Positions 48,501-58,429 of a DNA stretch of 64,000 bases are shown here, in pieces. The stretch comes from Chloranthus sessilifolius (taxonomy: Eukaryota > Streptophyta > Magnoliopsida > Chloranthales > Chloranthaceae), in assembly GCA_021018995.1 (NCBI GenBank), contig CM037588.1, positions 138,629,725 to 138,693,724 on the forward strand, given 5' to 3'. A program made the translations under genes and the position numbers. Position 1 is the stretch's first letter, and every line of letters begins with the position of its first letter. The notes beneath the pieces were generated by a model, which searched no databases, had not been told where the DNA came from, and saw only the letters and a list, made by a program, of their open reading frames with translations.

Positions 48501-49042
48501 GTAGATCCTCAGGAAAGACATCCAGATACTCACATGCAACTGTAATGTCAGTAATATTCTTATTCTCCTCCTTTTGATCTTGCAAGTAAGCAAGATATCC
48601 ACAATACCATCTCCTCATCATACGCTTTGCTTAGATAGCTGAAATGAATGGTGTGATACTGGATTTGACTCCACAAAATCAGAAGGATTTTCTCTTTGGA
48701 GGGCGGAAAGTCATAACTTTTCAAAGGCAATCTATGCTCGCATGGTAAGCGGATAGTCAATACATACCTAGGATCACGTCGAACCCTTCCATACTTAATA
48801 TAATCAGATCAGCTATCATCTCGTGGTCTTCAATCATCACGATCACTGATTGACACATAGTATCAATGCTCACTGAGCTTTTCGTAGGAACTAATACTAC
48901 CAATATGAAGTCAAGGTACTTGAGAACGATGCCCAACTTTTTAGAGAATAACGGTGTAATAAAAGAGTGAGTAGACCCAGGGTCTATCAATACTCGTGCT
49001 TCAGTCTTACACGCGTCGCTATCACGACGCATAACAAGGTAC
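45574..49042 (-). pseudogene. pol: Element E pol: complete order but degenerate
   Basis: Minus-strand Ty3/gypsy chromovirus pol. Protease: DPGSTHSF (about 48980) and [29 protein letters not shown] and FVDD near 47975. RNase H: VCSDASYGGLGC and [11 protein letters not shown]. Integrase: HKSMHAIHPDS, CLVYQQVK (second Cys of the zinc pair lost), VIVD and FHPHTDGQTEQVNQ. The C-terminus has a GPF-region remnant, then VFHVSMLRRYIKD and a chromodomain-like VKRQNHSSEEATWE. Frameshifts place the pieces in all three frames and many stops are present. A 71-bp interruption (45994-46064) starting CAG|GTGAGC separates integrase core and GPF module, as in elements B and C. Confidence 0.88.
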
Positions 49043-49173
49043 CTTGAATCGATACATACGATTTAATTAATTGTGCGTAATGGTTGTGGTGTTCATGCAT
49101 ATCTTAATAAAATAATTTGTAACACTAATCATCATAAACTAATATAATATTAACATCTGAATTTTAATGATAC
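49043..49173 (-). other. Probable 131-bp intron between gag and protease of element E
   Basis: Minus strand: codons DVIQ then CAAG|GTATCATT at 49173, and ATTCAAG|GTACCTTG at 49042. The same boundaries are found in C and F. Joining gives DVIQGTL; a one-base loss shortly after shifts the frame before the protease. Confidence 0.6.
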
Positions 49174-49642
49174 CTTGAATCACATCATTCGATGTTTGGG
49201 CATCCTGCACGGTTACGGCATAAGCTCAACCTTGAATAGTGGGTTGAGTCGATCTCTATGTAGAGGCCGAAGTGGTCCTTCCCTTGTCCTCCTCAGGACA
49301 ATCCTTGACCATATGTCCGATCTTTCCACACCGAAAGCACGCTTCACTGTTCCTCCTGTAGTCCTCAGTCTTGTGTGATTTCCCACACCTTATACACGAA
49401 GGGACCGGAGTGAAAGATGAAGCACGTGAGGATCCTTATGCCACTGAAGCTCCACTCGTAATAGTGCCTGATGGTCGAAAGGATCGTATAGGCGAAGACA
49501 CTGATGGTCTCTGACATGATATCGACCAAGAAGAAGCTGCAGGACTCCAATATTGCTGGTTGAATAGAATATCTCGTCGACCTCATAAACTTAGGTCTCT
49601 TATTTGCCTGATCATAGGCACTTGTCTGACCCTGTTCAGCTC
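49174..49642 (-). pseudogene. gag: Element E gag, C-terminal part (downstream of the F insertion)
   Basis: It contains two zinc knuckles, C-IR-C-GKS-H-KTED-Y, in which the last cysteine is tyrosine, and the intact C-FR-C-GKIG-H-MVKD-C. The upstream end contains AEQGQTSAYDQANKRPKF and stops at the target duplication AGCTC (49638-49642), where element F was inserted. The rest of this gag continues at 62794. Confidence 0.85.
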
Positions 49643-50237
49643 TGTAATATCCCAAGAAAATCACGTTAAATAGTGACCTCGGGATTCGTGCCAGACCGTC
49701 ATAGGTTTGACCAAATAGGAGTTCAATAGTTGGCATAGGGTGCGATGAACGGATGAGATGTGAGAATTCGAGTGAATGTGTGGAGATTGATATAAATCTG
49801 AAGTCACATACACCTATTACGATGCATGTGCTAAATACACAAGTTTGAGGGGAGATAAAAGGGTTTAATAACCCTAAAATGAATGTTGGTTGTTGAGAGA
49901 GAGTAAAGAAGAGAGAGAGAGAGGAGTAAAGAAGGTGGGTGATTAAGGAGTTATTGCAACGGTTTGGAAGGGGGATTCAAGCACTCAACACCAGATTCGA
50001 CGCGAAGGATCCGCTAGAAGCAAAGCTGGAACCCTAGCCTTTCCAACCCCTTTGACCAAATCAATTGGAGATTGATAGAAGGTAAAATTCTTATAAATTA
50101 AATGCATAGATTGAAGGGTTTAAATTGTAGTTACAAATAGCTAAACTCATAGGATAATGGCTTAGAAAAGAAAGAGAAATCAGTTGAAAGAAGATTGAGA
50201 AGAACAACCCAAAAGGGGGCTGAATCTGGCCATTTTG

Positions 50238-50688
50238 ATTAATCGAAAGTGAGATTCGATTAATCAATTTTTGCCAAGAAGTTGAAAAGTCAAAAGACAC
50301 GATTTCGATTAATCGAACTGAGTTTCGATTAATCGACTTTGGATTTTGATTAATCGATTTTAGAGTCGATTAATCTACTGGGAACCTCCAGTGGATGGAG
50401 AAATGTAGTCTGGGGAAATCGACTAATCGAATTGGGATTTCGATTAGTCGAGTTTGAATTTTGATTAATCGAGTTCGATTCGATTAATCGATTTTGGGAA
50501 TTCGATTACTCGAATTGAGAATCGAATGGATAGAGTAGAGAATTTCGATTAATCGAATGGGAATCTCGATTAATCGATTTTGGGAATTGATTAATCGACT
50601 TTGAATTTCGATTAATCAATTTTGGGAATCGATTAATCAAATCATATTCGATTAATCGACTTTGGAGTTCGATTAATCGACTGTGCCA
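50238..50688. repeat. Palindrome array in 5' LTR of element F
   Basis: About 18 copies of the perfect palindrome TCGATTAATCGA and variants with short spacers. The same motif occurs upstream of ORFX-D and in the 3' LTR. Confidence 0.9.
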
Positions 50689-51672
50689 GTTTTGTTGAAT
50701 TTTTTTAGTTTGACTTCAAGATTCTTGGGGGGTCTTGGACCTTCCTTATTACATCTTTAGTGATGTATTGCATGTGTTATATTGTACCATAGGTGGTACG
50801 TGTGAGCTTGGGCACAAGGAGCCACGAGGGACCTTGATGCATGATCAAACAGAGACTTGAGGTAGGGAACACCTTGAACATGTACTTTATTTTGCAAGAG
50901 CATGTATGTAGTGATATATAATTCAATTCAAACTGTTTTTGTTTCTTAAGAGTTTGTGAAAAGTGTGCGTGTGTGACATCTAAAAGAGTAATCATAATGA
51001 GCCATCCCCAGGGGATGAGGAAGTAAAGAAATAAGAGCATTAGGTGTGATGCAAGTGAATGGATACATCCCAGGGATGTATCCAAGATTGAATTATGTCT
51101 GATAAGGCCTAACTGATATAAGATAGCACACTTACACGGTGAATAACTATATGTAAAGCATCTGATATTTTTATTATTTGAGGTTTAATAGGATACCCCA
51201 CAGACGTGGCGGGATACCCACGACTGACGCGGCAGGATATCCGTGACCGATATGGCGGCGAAACCGTAAGCCAGTGCGGAGGCTTATCCGTACATAGTAA
51301 GTACACCCCAGGGGTGTTGAATTGAGAAAAGTGAAATCCCGCCACCAATCCCCAGGGAAAAGGGGCTTGGGTACTATTTGTATTCCCAGGGAATACGTTT
51401 AAAATTGTCTATATAGATGACGATGAAGGGTATCTCATCGGGGCTCGATGCTATATTGCTCGGGGATTACTTAAGTTGAAAGGTTAAGTTTTGCTTTAGG
51501 CCTTTTCAGTGTCATTCATGAATAATTAAAAGACCTGAGTAAACTATCAGTAAAATATGATTCTTTTCAAATTTGTTTTTCATCGAATCGATGCGCATAG
51601 ACACATCATGCATAGCATATCATGGAATATATGTGAGTTATAATTTATATGTTCAATTGTGTTCTGTTCCCT

Positions 51673-51819
51673 ATTGAGCTAGGATGTAGCTCACCCTTTT
51701 GACTATATGTCGCAGGTCCATTGTTAGCAGTTGTTGACGCTTCAGGGGACGTTGACCCTGGTGAGTCAGACCGGGTACCTGGTGACGAGTTAGAGCCACC
51801 TCCAGAGGACTTCTTCTAG
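51673..51819 (+). promoter_or_regulatory. Acceptor-like box and acidic terminal frame, 5' LTR of F
   Basis: TTGAGCTAGGATG, TAGCTCACCC and GACTATATGTCGCAG|GTCC end at 51715/51716. The phase-1 frame is open to TAG 51817-51819 and encodes GPLLAVVDASGDVDPGESD then VPGDELEPPPEDFF. The box carries a plausible branch-point region (AGCTCAC) about 25 bases before the AG. Confidence 0.55.
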
Positions 51820-52171
51820 AGGACTATGTTGCGCAGCTTTGAGAGTTTTGTGAGATTATTGGCGCGGCTTGGTATGTCAAGCCTGATTTTTGGTTAAACA
51901 ATGTAATTAAAGTTTGGGATTATTCTTTTGGGAGAACCATCTGTGATGATTAACTATCATCGATGGTTCGGATCGGTTCTCCATTCATGCAGAGGCATGA
52001 GGGTAGAACTGCCTTTTGAAAGGTTTTAAAATGATATTTATTCTGCAATTCTAATTACTATTTTCAGTTCATTATTGTTGCTTGATATACCAGTGTTCCG
52101 TGCTTAGTCAAGGGGCACGGTCAAGATGATCGTGCTGATGGCACGGGTTTTGAGTCAATCCGTCATCACAG

Positions 52172-52184
52172 TTGGTATCAAAGC
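52172..52184 (+). other. Primer-binding site of element F (tRNA-iMet type)
   Basis: TTGGTATCAAAGC begins one base after the LTR end; it matches the initiator-tRNA complement TGGTATCAGAGC except for one G-to-A change. Confidence 0.88.
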
Positions 52185-52260
52185 ATTTCTTTTAGCAATT
52201 CTGATAATCATTCTTTTTGTCAGAACATAGGGACTTCTACTAACGAAACTTTAGTGTCAA

Positions 52261-53638
52261 ATGCAGCCATCAATGCCATCTAGAGGAAGGGGCCGACCGA
52301 GGGGAGGCCAACAGAGAAGTTTGCGTAGTGGAGATGATTACATCTCTCCTACCAATCGAGTACCTTTAGGAGGTAGTGAGGCCCCAGGGGGCAGCAGTAG
52401 TAGACAACAGGAGGATGAGGATCGAGATCAAAGAGAACAGGAGAGAGTTAGAGAAAAACAAGAGGATAGAGAGGAGTGACAAAGGATGATGCATACCATG
52501 GAGACCATGGCAGCTGCCATGGCACAACAAGCCGCATCCTTTGTAGCTCATGCAGTGAGAGAACAGCAACCACCTACACCACCTGTAGGACCCGCACTGC
52601 CTGTGCCTTTATCCTTCACAGAGTTTAGGAGGATGAGACCTCCTTCATTTTCTGGGCAGGCATACACGTTGGCAGCAGAAAATTGGTTGATGGAAATGGA
52701 GAAATTTTTTAGCGTGCTGACATGCACGGAGGACGAGAGTGTAAGATGGGTAGCCTACATGCTAGACGGGGGAGCTGGGCCTTGGTGGAAGTCCGTGATA
52801 CGGAATAGGGCCCAGGAGACCCCAGAGTTGCCGTGGACTTGGGAGGAGTTTGTTGAGGAGTTCAACAAACAGTATTTTCCAGAGGTGGTAAGAAATCAAT
52901 TGAAAATTCAATTTTTGCAACTAGTGCAAGGGAGGATGACCGTGAGAGAGTATGGGGTTGAGTTTCTACGACTTGCCAGTTTTGCTCCGGATTACGTCGC
53001 TACCGACGTGATAAAGTCGAAGAGGTTTCAGCAAGGCTTGAAGCCTGAAGTTAGGGGAGGAGTAGCTCCATTTCAGTTAAGGACCTATGAAGAGGTCATG
53101 AGTAAAGCACTTGTGGTTGAAGAGGAGAATACAAATAGATATAGACAGAGAGAGCAACAAAGAGGACGCAATGATCAAGGAAGAACGGGGAACTACGAAC
53201 CGGTGAATAAAAAGCCGAGGTTCGTGGCCCAAAATCAGAGACCACAGCTCCAAGGGGGTTTTGGAAGACCGGCGCAGCAGCACCACCAACAGAGAGTTCC
53301 ACTACTTACGTCGGGGAGACCTTTACGCTATGAGAGCCCTGCCATGTCTACTGGCGCGACTGTCACACAGGGTTCTCGTACAGTTTCTTCCTCGCCTCGA
53401 GAGACTTGTGCCAAGTGTGGCAAGCCTCACAGGACCGTGGATTGCAGAGTGGGAACCAGGGGTTGTTTCCGATGTGGCAAGGTGGGCCACTTGATTAAAG
53501 ACAACCCCGTGGTTGATAAAGGAGAGACGGCTTCAGTTGCAGCGCCACGACCCATTCAAGCACAGAAGCCGGTCGTTCATGTGAGAGCCTATGCAGTCAC
53601 TGCTCAGGAAGCAGGGAACATGCACGACGTCAACCAAG
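52261..53638 (+). pseudogene. gag: Element F gag
   Basis: ATG 52261 opens MQPSMPSRGRGRPRGGQ, a basic RG-rich start, then an acidic-basic region. A TGA at 52477-52479 interrupts the frame; the rest is open to the intron. The capsid-like part shows PLSFTEFRRMRPP, EMEKFFSVLTC, PWWKSVIRNRAQE, EEFNKQYFPEVV and GRMTVREYGVEF. The zinc knuckles are C-AK-C-GKP-H-RTVD-C and C-FR-C-GKVG-H-LIKD-N, the last Cys being Asn. The product would form the particle and bind RNA. Only one stop and one lost ligand make this the best gag in the window. Confidence 0.9.
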
Positions 53639-53803
53639 GTGAGATTCTTTTAAATAAAGTAATTCCGATTTCATTAAAATTTTAGATAGAGAAGGTGATT
53701 TATTAGGAGTTGTGTAAATTCTTAGTCTAGACACTAAAATTATATGTGAATTAGGGGTGTAAATTGATGTGTAAATTATTATATGTATGTATGTATACTA
53801 TAG
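53639..53803 (+). other. Probable 165-bp intron between gag and protease of element F
   Basis: Codons VNQ end CAAG|GTGAGATT, and after a T-rich stretch TATACTATAG|GTACTT resumes the frame as GTLTIYEKG. Phase 1 at both sides; same codon as in C and E. Confidence 0.65.
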
Positions 53804-56800
53804 GTACTTTAACTATATATGAGAAGGGATGCTTCATAGGATATGATGCTAGAGTGTTGATAGACCCAGGGTCTACCCACTCATTCGTCACTCCACGTTT
53901 TGCCAAGAGGATGAAGATTGTTCCAGAGGCGTTGGACTTTGTCCTGTCTGTGTCTATTCCGACTGGAGAGTTAGTGGACATAGAGTTAGCTTGCAAATCC
54001 ATCATCGTAGCAATTCGAGATCGGGATGTGCATGAATTGGAGGCAAAGTTGATACTGTTGGACATGCAAGGCTTTGATGTGATCCTTGGCATGGATTGAT
54101 TGGCGTAGCATTGTGCAATAGTCGATTGTAAGAACAAGGTAGTCATTTTCAGACCCAACACAAGAAGATCATTTCGATTTCAAGGAGTGAGGTCATCACC
54201 TATGCCACTGATCTCAGCAGTAAGGGCCGAGCGAATGATCAGGAAGGGTTGCAGTGGGTACTTGGCTTTCTTAAAGGAGGACAAGGAAGAAAAGAATGTC
54301 ATCTCTGAGATAGCAGTTGTGCGAGACTTCGCCGACGTCTTTCCAGAAGAGTTGCCTGGATTACCTCTAGAGAGAGAAGTAGAATTTACCATTGACTTAG
54401 CACCGGGAACAGAGCCTGTTTTAAAAGCACCATATAGAATGGCTCCTGCTGAGTTGAAGGAGTTGAAAGAGCAACTACAAGAGCTCATGGATAAGGGGTT
54501 TGTCAGACCGAGCGTGTCTCCGTGGGGAGCATCGGTCTTGTTTGTTAAGAAGAAAGATGGGTCAATGCATCTGTGCATTGACTATCGACAACTGAACAAA
54601 CTCACTGTTAAGAACCGTTACCCTTTGCCTAGAATCGACGATCTATTTGATCAACTGCAAGGAGCGAAGTACTTTTCCAAGATCGACCTGAGATCTGGAT
54701 ACCATCAGTTGAGAGTCAAGGCAGAGGACATCCAGAAGACAACCTTCAGGACACGGTATGGACACTATGAATTCCTTGTAATGCCGTTCGGGTTGACGAA
54801 TGCTCCAGCGTCGTTTATGGATCTGATGAATCGAGTGTTTAAACCACACTTGGACTCCTGCGTAGTAGTATTCGTTGATGATATTTTGATGTACTCCAAA
54901 TCCAAGACAAAACACGAAGAACATTTGAGGATTGCTCTACAGATGCTACATGAACACCAATTGTACGCCAAACTCAGCAAATGTGAGTTTTGGTTGGAAG
55001 AGGTTAGCTTTTTGGGACATGTTGTCTCAAAGCACGGTGTCACGGTAGATCCAGCAAAGATAGAAGCAGTGGTTAAATGGGAGCAATCAAAGACAGTGAC
55101 CGATGTCCGAAGTTTTCTTGGGTTAGTAGGCTATTATCGACGTTTCGTCGAGGGGTTTTCAAGGATTTCGGGACCTCTCACGAAGCTGGCACGAAAGGAT
55201 TCAAGATTTGAGTAGAGTGAGGCATGCGAGAAGAGTTTTCAAGAACTCAAGATGTGACTCACTTCAGCTCCAGTGCTAGCGATTCCTTCAGGCAGTGGAG
55301 GATATGCGGTGTACAGCGATGCGTCATACAATGGTTTGGGTTGCGTGCTCAACCAACACAAGAAGGTGATAGCTTACGGATCAAGACAGCTGAAAGAACA
55401 CGAGAAAAATTACCCGACTCATGACTTGGAGCTAGCAGCAGTCATTTTCGCGCTGAAGATTTGGAGACACTACTTGTATGGGGAGACGTTTGAAATTTTC
55501 ACTGATCATAAGAGCCTCCGATACCTATTTACACAGAAAGAGCTCAACATGAGACAGCGCAGATGGATGGAGTTCCTCAAGGATTATGATTGTTCTATAC
55601 AGTACCATCTAGGCAAGGCTAACGTGGTAGCTGACGCTTTGGGTCGGAAGAGTTCAGCTCAGTTAGCTTGTTTGATTTTGGGTATGCACCGGTGGAAATT
55701 ATTGGAAGACCTGGCACTCTATGATGCAAACATTGAGTCGAAAGATACAGGATCCTTTTTAGCTAACATATCAGTGAGACCAGTAATATTTGAGCAGATC
55801 CATGATTTACAGATGAAGGATCCGATGTTAACAAAGATTCATCAAGATGTGATTGAAGGCATCAGGCCAGACTTCTCAGTGAAAGAAGATGGTTCTTTAT
55901 TGTTTAAGGGCCGTCTTTGCATTCCGGACAATGCCGAACTAAGACGAACGATTCTTGATGAAGCCCACAAGTCAAATTATGCTATCCACCCTGGTAGCAC
56001 CAAAATGTACCAAGACTTGAAAAAGAACTATTGGTGGAGAGGTTTGAAACAAGACGTGGCCGAATACGTGTCACGGTGTTTGACCTGTCAGCAGGTAAAG
56101 ATTGACCATAGGCATCCTGCTGGACTATTGCAGCCTTTACCAATACCAGAATGGAAGTGAGAATCAATCTCGATGGATTTCATTGTTGGATTACCACGTA
56201 CTGCCAAGAAATACAATGCCATTTGGGTAGTGGTCGATCGATTGACCAAGTCAGCACACTTCTTGCCTTACAACACGATGTACGGCGGGAGGCGGCACAA
56301 CTATATATGAAGGAGATTGTCCGTTTGCATGGGATTCCGAGTAGCATTGTTTCGGACTGTGACCCATTGTATACATCAAAGTTCTGGAAGAAATTTCAAG
56401 AAGGAATGGGAACACGACTGGATTTAAGTACGGCATTCCATCCGCAAACTGACGGACAGACTGAGAGGGTCAACCAGATTATCGAGGACATGCTTAGGGC
56501 ATGTATGTTAGAGCTACAAGGATCATGGGATCAGCACCTACCTTTGATTGAGTTCGCATATAACAACAGTTTTCAGACGAGCATTGGGATGGCACCATAT
56601 GAAGCACTCTACGGACGGCGATGTAGATCGCCCATTAATTGGGAAGAAACGGGTGAGAAGTTTATTTTGGGACCCGAATTACTTGAAGATAATGCAGCCT
56701 ATGTTCGTATGATAAGGGCAAACCTTAAAATGGCACAAAGCAAACAGAGAAGCTACGCCGATATCAAGCGGACGAGCGTAGACTACAAGGTGGGTGAACA

Positions 56801-57215
56801 CGTGTTTGTGAAAGTATCACCTATGAAAGGGGTGATGAGAATTAGAAAGAGAGGAAAGCTAAGTCCCTGCTACCTTGGACCATTTGAGGTTTTGGGACAA
56901 GTAGGGGAAGTTGCTTACCGCATTGGATTGCCACCGTTGTTTGATTCAGTACACAATGTCTTCCACGTATCAATGCTTAGGAAGTACATTAACGACCCTG
57001 ACCACTTGTTGAGCGGTCAAGAGTTAGAGATGCATGAGGACATGACCATGATTGAAGAGCCGGTGGAGATTTTGGATTGAAAGAAACAAGTACTACGAAC
57101 GAAAGTGATTCCACTCGTACTTGTCAGATGGAACCATCATACGGCCGAGGAAGCTACATGGGAAAGAGAGGCTGATGTGAAGGAACAATATCCAGCCTTG
57201 TTTCCAACCACTTGA
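53804..57215 (+). pseudogene. pol: Element F pol: protease-RT-RNase H-integrase-chromodomain
   Basis: This is the most readable pol here. Protease: VLIDPGSTHSFV (about 53856) and VILGMD. RT (54187-55215): [23 protein letters not shown] and FVDD near 54870. RNase [13 protein letters not shown] and [11 protein letters not shown], with MRQRRWMEF following. Integrase: H..H in [11 protein letters not shown], then CLTCQQVK; catalytic-core pieces [11 protein letters not shown] and FHPQTDGQTERVNQ; GPF module CYLGPFEVLGQVG; C-terminal chromodomain-like LVRWNHHTAEEATWE, ending at 57213. Stops are TGA 54097, TAG 54106, TAG 55213, TGA 55255, TGA 56158 and TGA 57078. There is a frameshift near 56280. No interruption occurs between integrase core and GPF module, unlike B, C and E. 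Clade Tekay/Del-like is inferred from the chromodomain end. Confidence 0.92.
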
Positions 57216-57437
57216 GAATCAATTGTACCCCCGCAAGTGTGTTTGTGGATTTTGACAAAACTTGTAATCCAATAAAATTTTTGATCAAAGTATGACGAAG
57301 ATATCATAAATTACCAAGACAAATAAAAAATTACCATGATGATGTGTTTTGTAGAACCAAGGATCACTTGATATCATAAATTACCAAGACAAATCAAATA
57401 GACAGAGAAATTTGAAAACCAACAGAATTTGATCAAA

Positions 57438-58190
57438 ATCGATTAATCGATTTTCAAATCGATTAATCGATTTGGAAATTTGATTAATCGATTTTGTTCT
57501 AATAATCGTGGCATGCGCCGGATATTTGAGAACGAATAAGGATTAGAAAAATGACAGAGTGAAATTTCGATTGATCGATATTGGTTTCGATCAATCGATT
57601 TAGAATTTTGATTAATCGAATTGAGGGTTCGATTAGTCAAACAAATTGAGAATTTTAAAAGAACTTAGAGGGATTTTATGAAATTTCGATTAATCGAGGA
57701 GAAATTCGATTAATCGATTTATGGTTTCGATTAATCGAACTGGAAGTTCGATTAATCGATTAACTTAAGGAAATTAGCAAATTTGAAGTATGAGAAACGA
57801 TTTCGATTGATCGATGTGGAATTCAATTAATCGATTTGAGATTTCGATTAATCGAATCATAGTTCGACTAATCGAGTAACTTAAAGAATCCTGAAAACTT
57901 TGGAAGGGACTGCACGATTTCGATTAATCGAAGTGAATTTCGATTAATCGATTTTAGAATTTTGATTAATCGAAATGGATTTCGATTAATCGACTGGCTC
58001 GCTCCAGTGAGCTCTAAAACTTGAAATTTTAAACGGATACTATTTCGATTAATCGAGATGGTTTCGACTAATCGATTTTGAGTTTTAACTAATCGATTTT
58101 GGAAATCGATTAATCGATTTCGCGCGGCTTAACCTAATTTTAAAATTCGATTAATCGACTTTAGAAATCGATTAATCGAGCCGGAGCCTA
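57438..58190. repeat. Palindrome array of element F, upstream of ORFX
   Basis: Nearly 30 copies of TCGATTAATCGA or variants (TTGATTAATCGA, TCGACTAATCGA, TCGATTGATCGA) fill the region between pol and ORFX-D. It is the densest array in the window, and the motif is the same as in the LTRs of this element. Confidence 0.92.
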
Positions 58191-58200
58191 TATATATGAA
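58187..58200 (+). promoter_or_regulatory. Possible own promoter (TATA box) of ORFX-D
   Basis: CCTATATATATG lies immediately after the last palindrome and about 235 bp before the ORFX start codon (58430). It suggests that ORFX may have its own transcript driven from the palindrome array. No other TATA-like sequence is as well placed in copies A, B or C. Confidence 0.4.
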
Positions 58201-58429
58201 TCGATGAAATTTTTTTCATTTCATCCGAAATCATTTGGGATTTTTGCATTTGGGCGCCATTGCCTCTCCTTCTTCCTTCAACCATCCGAGCTAGGGTTTT
58301 GGATCTCCTTCGTCGATTTTGGACCAAGGACGCTAACTTTTACCACGAAACCTACAGTAAACCCTAGTTCAACTCTTTTTCTTCAAATTCGAGCCATAAA
58401 AAACCCTAATTTCTTGAATTTTCACCATA

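Larger units (their letters stand above)
49643..52170 (+). mobile_element. 5' LTR of element F
   Basis: A 2528-bp LTR from TGTAATATCCC to CGTCATCACA. It contains GATAAAAGGG (49854, possible TATA region), the TCGATTAATCGA array (50238-50688), ATATCCGTG-type repeats (51180-51300), the acceptor-like box and acidic frame (51673-51819) and a hairpin (ACCATCTGTGATGAT with ATCATCGATGGT, about 51925-51966). The last 25-30 bp differ from the 3' LTR. Confidence 0.92.

Noticed and set aside
52366-53302. Minus-strand frames across element F gag
   Set aside because: Antisense shadows of gag with no recognisable domain.
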